Notes under the pieces: model-generated
Seen by the model: the letters and a program-made list of their open reading frames with translations, nothing else
Database searches by the model: none
Told to the model about the DNA's origin: nothing
Made by a program: the position numbers and the translations under genes
From: Rahnella variigena
Lineage (GTDB): Bacteria; Pseudomonadota; Gammaproteobacteria; Enterobacterales; Enterobacteriaceae
Assembly: GCF_003610915.1 (NCBI RefSeq)
Contig: NZ_NSDJ01000001.1
Span: forward strand, 3,844,001-3,908,000
Length of the DNA stretch: 64,000 nt
Direction of reading: 5' to 3'
Part shown: positions 39,144-47,424 of the stretch, in pieces
Layout of the letters: every line of letters starts with the position of its first letter
How positions within the stretch are numbered: the stretch's first letter is position 1

Positions 39144-40552
39144 AAAAACTTCTCACCGCCTGTCTGCTGAGCGCTGCATTCGGGGGCTTTGCCGCCAGCG
39201 CGATGGCGGATGACACTCAGGCTGCACTTATCCATCAGGGTCAGGACGTCGCGACAGCCGCTGACTGTCAGGCCTGTCATACCGCGCCGGAAGGCGGTAA
39301 GCCGTTTGCCGGTGGCTATGAAATCCACTCGCCGATGGGTACGATTTACACGACGAACATCACGCCGTCAAAGCAGTTTGGTATCGGTAATTACACCGAA
39401 GAACAGTTTACCCGTGCGGTGCGTGAAGGCGTTCGCCCTGACGGTGCAAACCTGTATCCGGCCATGCCTTACACCTCTTACAGCCATATGAGCGATGCCG
39501 ACATGCACGCGCTGTATGTCTATTTCCAGCAAGGGGTGAAACCGGTCGAGCAAGCGAATGTTGAAACCGCCCTGCCGTTCCCGTTCAACATGCGTATTGC
39601 TATGGCGGGCTGGAACATGATGTACCTCGACAGCACGCCGTGTAAGCCGGATCCGTCTAAAAGCGAGCAATGGAACCGTGGCGCGTATCTGGTCAACGGT
39701 GCCGGTCACTGTGATACCTGCCACACGCCACGTAACCTGATGATGGGTTCGGTGACGGATAAACCCCTGGCGGGCGGCATGGTAGGCCCGTGGTATGCGC
39801 CAAATATCAGTTCTGATCCGGTCAGCGGTATCGGTAACTGGTCGCAGGCTCAGCTGGTGGAATACCTGAAAACAGGTCGTACCGCAGGCAAAAATCAGGC
39901 GGCAGGCGGCATGGCAGAAGCGGTGCAAAACAGCCTGCAATACATGTCTGACACTGACCTGAACGCGATTGCCTTCTACCTGAAAAACAGCACGCCGGTA
40001 CGTGACCCGCGTGATACGCAGGCGGCGGATACTTTCGGTAAGCCGGTGAATGTCGAAGAAGGTCTGCGCGGTGCGCATCCGTATAACGCGAATAAAACCA
40101 TCGATAACGGGGCGGCATTGTTCAGCGGCTATTGCGCCAGCTGCCATCAGCCGGATGGCTCCGGCAGCAAGAATCAGGCGTATCCGTCGCTGTTCAACAA
40201 CACTGCGACCGGCATGGGCAATGCATCTAACCTGATTTCCGCCATTCTGTATGGCGTGGATCGTCAGGTCGGCGACCATCACGTGCTGATGCCGAAATTT
40301 GGCGTGGGTTCGTATGTCGGTCAGCTTGACGATCAGCAGATTGCCGATATCTCTAACTATGTGCTGAAGAACTACGGAAACGCGGCTATTCAGGTCAGCG
40401 CGCACGATGTCGCGGTGTTACGCGCAGGCGGGCCGGTCACCTTGCTGGCAAAACTGCAGCCGTTTATGGCTCCGGCAATGGTCGCGGGCGTCATAATTCT
40501 GCTGGTGCTGATTTTCTGGCTTGGCCGGAAACGCAAAACTAAAGCGGCATAA
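39140..40552 (+). CDS. Gluconate 2-dehydrogenase-type triheme cytochrome c subunit
   Basis: A 470-residue cytochrome. The signal peptide is about 23 residues ending SAMA. Three CxxCH heme sites are at C43-H47, C191-H195 and C332-H336. A C-terminal membrane anchor (about residues 440-462) is followed by GRKRKTKAA. It transfers electrons from the FAD subunit to ubiquinone. The start is the ATG at 39140, which overlaps the FAD-subunit stop (ATGA); the longer open frame before it is not real. A terminator follows at 40572. Confidence 0.9.
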   Translation: MKKLLTACLLSAAFGGFAASAMADDTQAALIHQGQDVATAADCQACHTAPEGGKPFAGGYEIHSPMGTIYTTNITPSKQFGIGNYTEEQFTRAVREGVRPDGANLYPAMPYTSYSHMSDADMHALYVYFQQGVKPVEQANVETALPFPFNMRIAMAGWNMMYLDSTPCKPDPSKSEQWNRGAYLVNGAGHCDTCHTPRNLMMGSVTDKPLAGGMVGPWYAPNISSDPVSGIGNWSQAQLVEYLKTGRTAGKNQAAGGMAEAVQNSLQYMSDTDLNAIAFYLKNSTPVRDPRDTQAADTFGKPVNVEEGLRGAHPYNANKTIDNGAALFSGYCASCHQPDGSGSKNQAYPSLFNNTATGMGNASNLISAILYGVDRQVGDHHVLMPKFGVGSYVGQLDDQQIADISNYVLKNYGNAAIQVSAHDVAVLRAGGPVTLLAKLQPFMAPAMVAGVIILLVLIFWLGRKRKTKAA

Positions 40553-40571
40553 TTCGTAAACTGGAATGCAA

Positions 40572-40596
40572 AACGGCCCATCACGGGCCGTTTTTT
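40572..40596 (+). terminator. Terminator of the dehydrogenase operon
   Basis: AACGGCCC and GGGCCGTT form an 8-bp stem with a five-base loop and a following T-run. The A-run on the other side would also let it end the convergent SDR gene. Confidence 0.9.
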
Positions 40597-40612
40597 ATGC
40601 CTGAAACTCAGC

Positions 40613-41356
40613 TTAACCGCGTCCCACCAGCGGCATGGCACTCGCCATGACGGTCATGGTCAGCACGTTGGTATCCAGCGGTAAACCGGCCATAAATGCT
40701 ACCGCCTCGCCTACGCGTTCCACCGGGATCACCGGTTCTTCGGCAATATGTCCGTCAGCCTGCATTCTGCCCGCCAGCGCCTTATTGCCCATATCTGTGG
40801 CCGCATTACCGATATCAATTTGCCCGCAGGCAATATTAAACGCTCGCCCGTCCAGCGCCGTGGACTTGGTCAGCCCGGTAATGGCGTGTTTGCTGGCGGT
40901 GTATGGCGCGGAATTCGGGCGCGGCGACTGTGCTGAAATCGATCCGTTATTGATGATGCGTCCGCCCTGCGGCGATTGCTGTTTCATCAGTTTCACCGCC
41001 GCCTGCGTACACAAAAACGCACCGGTCAGATTGGTATTGATCACCGACAGCCAGTCTTCCACCGGCAGTTCTTCAATCGGCACATCTTTCACGTTATTAC
41101 CGGCGTTATTGAACAGCAAATCCAGACGTCCAAAGATTTCGTGAATATCCTGAAACAGCGCGGCGACCGATTGCGGGCTGGTCACATCCAGCTGGCGCGC
41201 CACCGCCTGTCCCGGCGCAAACAGCGCAACAGCCTGCTCCAGCTTTTCTTTGTTTCGTCCGGCCAGGATCACGGTAAAGCCAGTCGCTTCCAGCGCTTTG
41301 GCAGCGCTCAGCCCGATGCCGCTCCCGCCGCCAGTGATTAATGCGATTTTGTTCAT
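40613..41356 (-). CDS. Short-chain dehydrogenase/reductase
   Basis: A 247-residue classical SDR. The nucleotide site is TGGGSGIG near residue 8, NNAG lies near 87-90, and the catalytic Ser precedes YTASK. The substrate is unknown; linkage to idnO and gluconate oxidation suggests a sugar acid or keto-sugar. It lies eight bp downstream of idnO, so the two are co-transcribed. The active-site tetrad looks intact. Confidence 0.88.
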   Translation of the reverse strand: MNKIALITGGGSGIGLSAAKALEATGFTVILAGRNKEKLEQAVALFAPGQAVARQLDVTSPQSVAALFQDIHEIFGRLDLLFNNAGNNVKDVPIEELPVEDWLSVINTNLTGAFLCTQAAVKLMKQQSPQGGRIINNGSISAQSPRPNSAPYTASKHAITGLTKSTALDGRAFNIACGQIDIGNAATDMGNKALAGRMQADGHIAEEPVIPVERVGEAVAFMAGLPLDTNVLTMTVMASAMPLVGRG

Positions 41357-41364
41357 TGGGCCTC

Positions 41365-42129
41365 CTATACCGCAGCCAGCATGCCGCCATCAATAAAGAG
41401 TAAATGACCATTCACGAAATCTGACGCCTTAGAGGACAGATAAACCGCGCCGCCGACCAGTTCTTCCGGATTGCCCCAGCGCGCGGCCGGGGTGCGTTTA
41501 CATAGCCATTCGGAGAACTCTTTGTTGTCCACCAGTGCCTGGGTCATATCGGTTTTGAAATAGCCCGGCGCGATGCCGTTGACCTGAATATTGTAGCGCG
41601 CAAGCTCGACACACATGCCGCGGGTCAGCATTTTTACCGCGCCCTTTGAAGCGGCGTATGGCGTGATGGTGTCGCGACCCAGCTCGCTTTGCATCGAACC
41701 GATATTGATGATTTTGCCACGCTCGCGCTGGATCATGTATCGCGCCACCGCCTGAGAAACCAGGAACACAGATTTCTGATTCACGGCAATCACGTCGTCC
41801 CAGTCTTTTTCTGGAAACTCGGTGAATTTATGACGACGCTGAATACCGGCGTTGTTTACCAGCACATCAATCGGCCCGATGGTGCTTTCGATATGATCAA
41901 TCGCCTGATTCACCGCCTGACTGCTGGTGACATCAAATGAGACGGCATGGGCGATAAAGCCTTCGGCACGCAGGGCTTCAGCAGCTTTTTGTGTCGATTC
42001 GGGCTGTGTGCCGTTGACGATAATTTCTGCGCCATGCTGCGCCAGCCCTTTCGCCAGCAGGAAACCCAGACCGCGCGTCGAGCCGGTAATCAGAATCTTT
42101 TTATTATCCAGTGAAAAGAGATTTGTCAT
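41365..42129 (-). CDS. idnO: Gluconate 5-dehydrogenase (IdnO-like)
   Basis: A 254-residue SDR very close to E. coli IdnO, which interconverts 5-keto-D-gluconate and D-gluconate. Shared stretches are KKILITGSTRGLGFLLA, VLVNNAGIQRRHKFTEFPE, SMQSELGRDTITPYAASKG and ASDFVNGHLLFIDGGM. The catalytic motif is YAASK. It is divergent from an IdnR/GntR-type regulator across about 200 bp containing a CRP-type palindrome. It is cytoplasmic and probably returns keto-acids taken up by the cluster's transporter to gluconate. Confidence 0.92.
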   Translation of the reverse strand: MTNLFSLDNKKILITGSTRGLGFLLAKGLAQHGAEIIVNGTQPESTQKAAEALRAEGFIAHAVSFDVTSSQAVNQAIDHIESTIGPIDVLVNNAGIQRRHKFTEFPEKDWDDVIAVNQKSVFLVSQAVARYMIQRERGKIINIGSMQSELGRDTITPYAASKGAVKMLTRGMCVELARYNIQVNGIAPGYFKTDMTQALVDNKEFSEWLCKRTPAARWGNPEELVGGAVYLSSKASDFVNGHLLFIDGGMLAAV

Positions 42130-42196
42130 GACGTTGGCCTTATTGAATGCAGATTTGAAAAGTTAGCTTCACTACACCGGTTTACCCCGCGCCAAA

Positions 42197-42214
42197 CCGT
42201 GATGCAGATCACCT
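42197..42214. promoter_or_regulatory. CRP-type site between idnO and the LacI-family regulator
   Basis: The stretch around 42199-42212 is GTGATGCAGATCAC, which fits GTGA-N6-TCAC, the core of the CRP consensus. It is positioned to serve either divergent promoter. Confidence 0.7.
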
Positions 42215-42334
42215 CACGGAATGTTAAAAAACCCTGTTACTCCCGGTGTGATCCTCATCATTTTGATAACAATTTCCGGCGCTTTCTGTTTCAATAACAA
42301 GGTATCTTTGCAGGCCCAATCAGGAAAATCCCCC

Positions 42335-43318
42335 ATGAGAAACCAGCGCGTGACACTACAGGACATCGCCCAACTGGCGGACGTCACAAAGATGACGGTC
42401 AGCCGTTTTCTGCGCACGCCGGAAAAGGTGTCTCCTGAAACCCGCGAACGTATTACAAAGGTGATGGAAGAAGTGGGATATCCGCTGGAAGAAGCCCGCG
42501 GACCGGCAAAAGCGCCGCGTATCGGCATCTTAGTGCCCTCGTTCAACAACCAGATTTTCTCCGATTTGCTGGCTGGCATTGAGTCGGTCACTTCCGCACA
42601 GGGCTTTCAGACGCTGGTGGTCAATTACGATTACAGCAAAGAACGCGAAGAAGAACATATCGTCAATCTGCTGGGTTATCAGCTGGCAGGGCTGATCCTG
42701 ACTGATTCCGTTCACACGCTGAAAGCCGATAAGTACCTGAATGCTGCCGAAATCCCGGTCGCACAGGTGATGGATCTCGATGACACGCACGGGCGCATCG
42801 CGGTCGGTTTTGATAATCAGCAGGCCGGTTACGATATGGCGAATACGCTCCTCGCCAGCGGTAAAGAGCATGTGGTGTATTTCGGTTCTATGTCAGATGC
42901 CCGTGACCAGAAACGTTATCAGGGTTACAGCCGCGCTATGACTGAACGGGGTCTGACGCCGGTACATATCACGCCTAATAAAGTTTCATCGGTTTCTATC
43001 GGTGCCGGAATGTTAGCCATGGCGCGTCAGTTATATCCGCAAACCAACGCGATTTTATGTACCAATGACGATATTGCCGTCGGCGTGTTACAAGAATGTA
43101 TCAAATTAGGCATCCGCGTTCCGCAGGACATGGCGATTTCCGGCTTCCATGGATTGGATATCGGGCTGGCGACCACACCATTACTGGCCAGCGTGATCAC
43201 GCCGCGCTTTGAGATGGGTAAAGTAGTGGCGGAAATTTTGCTTAAAAAAATCAGAAAGTTGCCAACAATCGAACGCGTGGATCTGCACTACCGTATTTCC
43301 CTCGGCGGCACGATTTAA
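42335..43318 (+). CDS. LacI-family regulator, IdnR/GntR-like
   Basis: A 327-residue repressor/activator. The LacI helix-turn-helix is at the N-terminus (VTLQDIAQLADVTKMTVSRFLR), followed by the hinge and a periplasmic-binding-like effector domain (GILVPSFNNQIFSDLLAGIES, then CTNDDIAVGVLQE). It is closest in memory to E. coli IdnR/GntR. The frame opens at 42221, but translation should start at the ATG at 42335 (MRNQRVTL). Likely ligand is gluconate, 5-ketogluconate or a phosphorylated form. It probably controls the flanking idnO, the transporter and the dehydrogenase operon. Confidence 0.88.
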   Translation: MRNQRVTLQDIAQLADVTKMTVSRFLRTPEKVSPETRERITKVMEEVGYPLEEARGPAKAPRIGILVPSFNNQIFSDLLAGIESVTSAQGFQTLVVNYDYSKEREEEHIVNLLGYQLAGLILTDSVHTLKADKYLNAAEIPVAQVMDLDDTHGRIAVGFDNQQAGYDMANTLLASGKEHVVYFGSMSDARDQKRYQGYSRAMTERGLTPVHITPNKVSSVSIGAGMLAMARQLYPQTNAILCTNDDIAVGVLQECIKLGIRVPQDMAISGFHGLDIGLATTPLLASVITPRFEMGKVVAEILLKKIRKLPTIERVDLHYRISLGGTI

Positions 43319-43413
43319 TTCTTCTTTCAGCCTCCATTTCGCCCTTCCCTCCTGCACGCGAACTCCGGTGCAGGATCACGTATGTGGTAACACCTTTTCT
43401 TAACATAATTCAA

Positions 43414-43429
43414 CGTGACGCCTGTCACG
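43414..43429 (+). promoter_or_regulatory. CRP-type palindrome upstream of the ACS-family transporter
   Basis: GTGACGCCTGTCAC fits GTGA-N6-TCAC with symmetric arms, about 220 bp before the transporter start. The rest of the 43319-43519 gap shows no gene. Confidence 0.5.
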
Positions 43430-43519
43430 AAATACTTTCCTCAAAATGCTTTTATTAAGTCATCGCCGAAAGACGAAATAGTAATTAGTAAATTAAACGT
43501 CGCATTGAACATGCTCTAA

Positions 43520-43632
43520 ATAATTCGGGTTGCGGGAAGGCGGCAAGGCCGTTAATCCCCGGGAGCTTAAACAAGTAAGTGACCGGGGTTGGCGGGCGCA
43601 GCCAACGCATCTGCAACCTGAAGTATGACGAG
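43520..43632. repeat. ERIC (enterobacterial repetitive intergenic consensus) element
   Basis: The stretch contains recognisable ERIC blocks: AATTCGGGTTG, GGAAGGCGGCAA, the central GGGAGCTTAAACAAGTAAGT with GACCGGGG, GCAGCCAACGCATCTGCAAC and CTGAAGTATGACG. The 3' end lies only about 20 bp before the transporter start codon, so it is transcribed as part of the leader. Confidence 0.9.
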
Positions 43633-43651
43633 CATCACCGAGGATCACAGA

Positions 43652-45004
43652 ATGGATAATAAGATTCCTAAGGCTCGCTGGCTTCGTGTCATTACACCAA
43701 TACTTATTGCCTGCATTATTTCCTTCATGGACAGGGTTAATATTAGTTTCGCCATGCCAGGCGGAATGGATGCCGAATTAGGTATTACCGCATCAATGGC
43801 CGGTCTGGCCGCCGGTATATTCTTTATCGGCTATTTATTTTTGCAGGTTCCCGGTGGCAGCCTGGCGGTTCACGGCAGCGGACGTAAGTTCATTGCCTGC
43901 TCGCTGATTGCCTGGGCGGTGATCTCCATCCTGACCGGCTTTATCACCAATCAGTATCAGCTGCTGTTCCTGCGCTTTGCACTGGGTGTGGCTGAAGGCG
44001 GGATGTTGCCGGTGGTGCTGACGATGGTCAGCAACTGGTTCCCGGATAAGGAACGCGGTCGCGCCAATGCTTACGTGCTGATGTTCGCGCCGCTCGGCGG
44101 GATGATCACCGCACCGCTGTCGGGTCTGATTCTGGATACGCTCGACTGGCGCTGGTTGTTCATCATCGAAGGGGCATTGTCTTTCGTGGTGATGATTTTC
44201 TGGTGGTTCACCATAAGCGACCGTCCGGAAGAAGCGAAATGGCTTTCAGAGCGTGAACGTGACTATCTGGTGACGGAACTGAACCGCGAACGCGAAGCCC
44301 TGAAAGCGCTGGCACCGGTGAATAACGCGCCGCTGAAAGAGGTGTTCCGCAACAAGTCTATCGTCAAACTGATCATCATAAACTTCTTCTATCAGACCGG
44401 GATTTACGGCTATACCTTATGGCTGCCGACCATTTTGAAAAACCTGACCGGCGGTGACATGAGTTCAGTCGGCATGCTGGCGATTATCCCTTACGTCGGC
44501 ACCATGCTGGGGATCCTCGCGATGTCGGTGCTGTCGGATAAAACCGGTAAACGCCGTATGTTCATCGCCCTGCCGTTGTGTGGTTTTGCAGCCTGTCTGG
44601 CAGCGTCCGTGGCGTTCGGTCATAACATAATGGCGGCCTACGGATTCCTGGTGGGTGCCGGTTTCTTCCTGCAAGCCGCAACCAGCGCCTTCTGGACTAT
44701 TCCGGGCAAAGTCACCACGCCGGAAGTCGCAGGCAGCGCACGCGGTGTGATTAACGGTCTGGGGAATCTTGGGGGTTTCTGCGGGCCATATCTGGTCGGC
44801 GTGCTGGTCAGCCTGTACGGTCAGAGCACCGCGATTTATGCGCTGGTAGCCTCATTGCTGATTGCCGCAGCGGTCACGACATTACTGCCTAAAGAGTGCG
44901 ATATGGCGCTGGTGCCGGGCGCAAAAGCCAAAGCCATGGCCGACGAATATGCCCGTGCTAAAGCCGCGCGACGCGTTCAGGGAGTGAAAGCAGAAGTGAT
45001 TTAA
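43652..45004 (+). CDS. MFS transporter, anion:cation symporter (ACS) family, probable sugar-acid uptake
   Basis: A 450-residue major facilitator with 12 predicted spans. ACS-family landmarks include MDRVNISFAMPGGMDAELGIT near the N-terminus, LRFALGVAEGGMLP and the RERDYLVTELNRER central loop. Relatives carry 2-ketogluconate, glucarate, hexuronates or phthalate. Given the neighbours, uptake of 2-ketogluconate or a similar keto-acid is the best guess. I chose the ATG at 43652 (AGGA seven bases upstream) instead of the ATG at 43625, which lies inside the ERIC element. The C-terminus is long and basic. Confidence 0.87.
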   Translation: MDNKIPKARWLRVITPILIACIISFMDRVNISFAMPGGMDAELGITASMAGLAAGIFFIGYLFLQVPGGSLAVHGSGRKFIACSLIAWAVISILTGFITNQYQLLFLRFALGVAEGGMLPVVLTMVSNWFPDKERGRANAYVLMFAPLGGMITAPLSGLILDTLDWRWLFIIEGALSFVVMIFWWFTISDRPEEAKWLSERERDYLVTELNREREALKALAPVNNAPLKEVFRNKSIVKLIIINFFYQTGIYGYTLWLPTILKNLTGGDMSSVGMLAIIPYVGTMLGILAMSVLSDKTGKRRMFIALPLCGFAACLAASVAFGHNIMAAYGFLVGAGFFLQAATSAFWTIPGKVTTPEVAGSARGVINGLGNLGGFCGPYLVGVLVSLYGQSTAIYALVASLLIAAAVTTLLPKECDMALVPGAKAKAMADEYARAKAARRVQGVKAEVI

Positions 45005-45041
45005 TGATCCAGCACGAAGCAGAGAAAACGGTGCTGGTTTT

Positions 45042-45170
45042 GCTCCTCCCCCTGCGAAGGGGGAGGTTGGGAGGGGGTTTTAAGAGCTAACATCTTGTCA
45101 AAGCACACTTTGCCTTTTTGATTTTGACCTTAATACCCCACCCCAGCCCTCCCCTTCGCAGGGGAGGGAG
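45042..45170. repeat. Composite inverted dispersed repeat, copy 4
   Basis: A 129-bp copy with the type B arm on the left and the inverted type A arm on the right. The spacer read from the A side gives GGTCAAAATC then AAAGTGTGCTTTGAC. It ends at the base adjacent to the bcr stop codon and lies between the convergent transporter and bcr genes. Confidence 0.88.
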
Positions 45171-46370
45171 TTATGCAGATACTGCTTTCACCGGACGGCT
45201 GGCGTAGAGATACAGCAGCGTCGCAGCCAGAATACAGAACGCCATTGAACCGACCATCGGCCAGGCGCTTTTTGCAGTAAACAGTGACAGGACCGAACCA
45301 ATCGCCGCACCGGTGCCGAAGCGGATCGTCCCCGCCAGTGAAGCCGCAGTACCGGCCATATGCGGGAAGTCATCCATAATCACCGCCATGGCGTTTGACG
45401 TGACCATCGCAATCACACCGACATATCCCGCCACACCAATCACCATCGCCCAGAACGGCAATCCGAAGGTGCAGACAATCACCAGCCACATGCCCATCGT
45501 CAGCTGCACAAACAGACCGAAGCGGAACATCTTCACCGCGCCCGCACGGCGCACATTACGGCTGTTAATGAGAGTCAGGATCACCAGCGCCACGATGTTC
45601 AGCGCGAAGTAAAAACCGAAGTGCTGCGGCGAAACGCCATTCAGTTCGATATAGACAAACGGACCGGCGCTGAGGAAGGAGAACATACCGGCGAACGAGA
45701 AACCACTCGCCAGCATATAGCTCAGCACGCGTTTATGACGGAACAGTGAGGCAAAGTTACCGACGCTGGTACGCAGATGAAATTTCTGCCGTCGTTCTTT
45801 GGGCAGCGTCTCTTTGATATAGACGCCCACCAGCGTGGCGGCGATCAGCGCGGCAATTGCCATCGCCCAGAAAATTGCATGCCAGCTGAAAACCGCCATC
45901 AGCAGCCCCCCGAGCATCGGTGCCAGCAGCGGTGCGACGGTCATGACCAGCACCACAAAAGACATCATTCGCGAGAATTCGTCTTTGGTGAACATATCGC
46001 GCATCAGCGCATTGATAACGACGCTGGCGGCGGCGGCGGCAAGACCATGCAGGAAGCGCATCCAGACCAGCTGTTCGACCGATTGCGCCAGCGCACAGGC
46101 ACCGGCAGCGACGGCAAAAACCAGCACGCCCCAGAAGATAACCGGCTTACGCCCGAGGCTGTCCGCCATCGGTCCGTAAAACAACTGCCCTATCGCAAAA
46201 CCCAGCACATAGGCGCTGAGCGTCATTTGCACACTGCCCGCCGGAACACCATATTCCTGCGCGATGACGGGCATACTTGGCAGATACATATCGATGGCCA
46301 GAGGCATCAGCATCGATATCAATCCCAGGATGAAAATCAGTCCGATGTGGGATACCGGTTTTTCTTGCAC
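45171..46370 (-). CDS. bcr: Bcr/CflA family multidrug efflux MFS transporter
   Basis: A 399-residue DHA1-family drug:H+ antiporter with 12 spans. Typical motifs are [17 protein letters not shown] in span 1 and [17 protein letters not shown] (motif A). In E. coli Bcr confers bicyclomycin resistance and exports cysteine. The start codon is GTG with GGAG nine bases upstream. It lies 27 bp downstream of rsuA on the same strand, as in E. coli, so the two are likely co-transcribed. Its stop codon is flush with composite repeat copy 4. Confidence 0.93.
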   Translation of the reverse strand: MQEKPVSHIGLIFILGLISMLMPLAIDMYLPSMPVIAQEYGVPAGSVQMTLSAYVLGFAIGQLFYGPMADSLGRKPVIFWGVLVFAVAAGACALAQSVEQLVWMRFLHGLAAAAASVVINALMRDMFTKDEFSRMMSFVVLVMTVAPLLAPMLGGLLMAVFSWHAIFWAMAIAALIAATLVGVYIKETLPKERRQKFHLRTSVGNFASLFRHKRVLSYMLASGFSFAGMFSFLSAGPFVYIELNGVSPQHFGFYFALNIVALVILTLINSRNVRRAGAVKMFRFGLFVQLTMGMWLVIVCTFGLPFWAMVIGVAGYVGVIAMVTSNAMAVIMDDFPHMAGTAASLAGTIRFGTGAAIGSVLSLFTAKSAWPMVGSMAFCILAATLLYLYASRPVKAVSA

Positions 46371-46397
46371 TTTCAGCTGCTCCAGTTATAGGAAAAA

Positions 46398-47105
46398 CTA
46401 GCGCGAGGGAACGCCAACGCTGGCAATTTCCTGCGCGGTTAAAGGCCGGTACTGACCCGGTTCTAAATCTTCATCCATCACGATTTCACCGATACGTTCA
46501 CGATGCAGACCCACCACGCGGTTACCCACGGCGGCAAACATACGTTTCACCTGATGATAACGGCCTTCGCTGATGGTCAGGCGCACCAGGCAATCTTCGA
46601 TTTTCTCGAGTTGCGCCGGTTTGGTCAGGGAATCTTCGTTATGCAGCTGAACACCCGCTTCAAACTGCGCAGCGGTATCGTCAGCCAGCGGATGTTCGAG
46701 ATTAACCAGATAGGTTTTTTCGCAGTGATGACGCGGTGAGGTGATGCGGTGTGACCACTGGCCGTCGTCGGTCATCAGTACCAGACCGGTGGTGTCGATA
46801 TCCAGACGCCCTGCCGCATGCAGCTTGTAGGCCACCGGTTCTTCGAGGAAATACAGCACGGTCGGATGATCGGGGTCATCGGTAGAACACACGTAGCCCT
46901 GCGGTTTGTTGAGCATGAAATAACGCGGGCCGGTGATTTGATCCAGTACGTTGCCGTCAAATTCGACACGCTGCTCAGGGCTGATTTTCATCGCACCCGT
47001 TTTAACGATTTCGCCGTCAACGGTGACACGTTTGTTGCGAAGCTCACGCAAAACCAGCGCGCGGCTTACACCTAATTGCTGAGATAGAAACTTGTCCAGA
47101 CGCAT
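46398..47105 (-). CDS. rsuA: 16S rRNA pseudouridine(516) synthase
   Basis: A 235-residue RsuA-family enzyme. The N-terminal S4 RNA-binding domain ([22 protein letters not shown], residues 1-60) is followed by the catalytic domain with [17 protein letters not shown], which contains the active-site aspartate. It converts U516 of 16S rRNA to pseudouridine in the 30S precursor. It is the first gene of the rsuA-bcr pair and divergent from radD. Confidence 0.95.
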   Translation of the reverse strand: MRLDKFLSQQLGVSRALVLRELRNKRVTVDGEIVKTGAMKISPEQRVEFDGNVLDQITGPRYFMLNKPQGYVCSTDDPDHPTVLYFLEEPVAYKLHAAGRLDIDTTGLVLMTDDGQWSHRITSPRHHCEKTYLVNLEHPLADDTAAQFEAGVQLHNEDSLTKPAQLEKIEDCLVRLTISEGRYHQVKRMFAAVGNRVVGLHRERIGEIVMDEDLEPGQYRPLTAQEIASVGVPSR

Positions 47106-47369
47106 TGAGTAGACTTGCCTTCATGGCGATCTGAGTGATCGCGTTACTGATAAAACACAAGACCCCGCCGTCGCTATAGGCAACTGACAGGGTTCAGGGT
47201 TGTTCGATTCGTAATAATTGCAACGAGTTATTATTACTTAGAGGAGGCAGACTGGCTGCCGCATTGAGACCAACAGTATAGCCGCGCAACCGGTCAGGAA
47301 GAAGGAAAATAAGCAGGCTAAACATTCACGCCGGGTGATTTTTTTGCTCATCGCTATAGGCCTGATTTC
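47106..47369. other. rsuA-radD divergent intergenic region
   Basis: No gene. It contains an imperfect inverted repeat, GTAATAAT...TTATTATTAC (about 47210-47238), and the word TCGCTATAGGC twice (about 47174 and 47351). The radD promoter lies at the right edge. Confidence 0.4.
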
Positions 47370-47398
47370 TTGGCATACTCCACTACTGTCTTTATTAA
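47370..47398 (+). promoter_or_regulatory. Predicted sigma-70 promoter of radD
   Basis: TTGGCA (47370-47375) and TATTAA (47393-47398) are separated by 17 bp. The -10 element is covered by the LexA box at 47386-47401. Confidence 0.6.
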
Positions 47399-47401
47399 CA
47401 G
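47386..47401 (+). promoter_or_regulatory. LexA (SOS) box upstream of radD
   Basis: The full 20-bp site TACTGTCTTTATTAACAGTA fits TACTGT-N8-ACAGTA, with both consensus half-sites perfect. It lies 23 bp before the GTG start and over the predicted -10, the standard repressing position. Confidence 0.85.
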
Positions 47402-47424
47402 TAAAACTACAGGTGATTGTTGCC

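Noticed and set aside
39368..40405. 345-codon open frame antisense to the cytochrome c gene
   Set aside because: It mirrors the codon pattern of the real gene, has no domain or SD, and the sense protein has three heme motifs. Similar long antisense frames over yeiQ (23021-23902), the permease (9529-10437) and fruA (16508-17485) were rejected for the same reason.
36400..43400. GntR/IdnR operators built from GTAAC half-sites
   Set aside because: GTAAC words occur upstream of the dehydrogenase operon, the regulator and the transporter, but none forms a convincing palindrome like the E. coli GntR site.
43625..43651. Upstream ATG giving a nine-residue longer ACS transporter
   Set aside because: It lies inside the ERIC element without an SD; the ATG at 43652 has AGGA at proper spacing and fits family N-termini.
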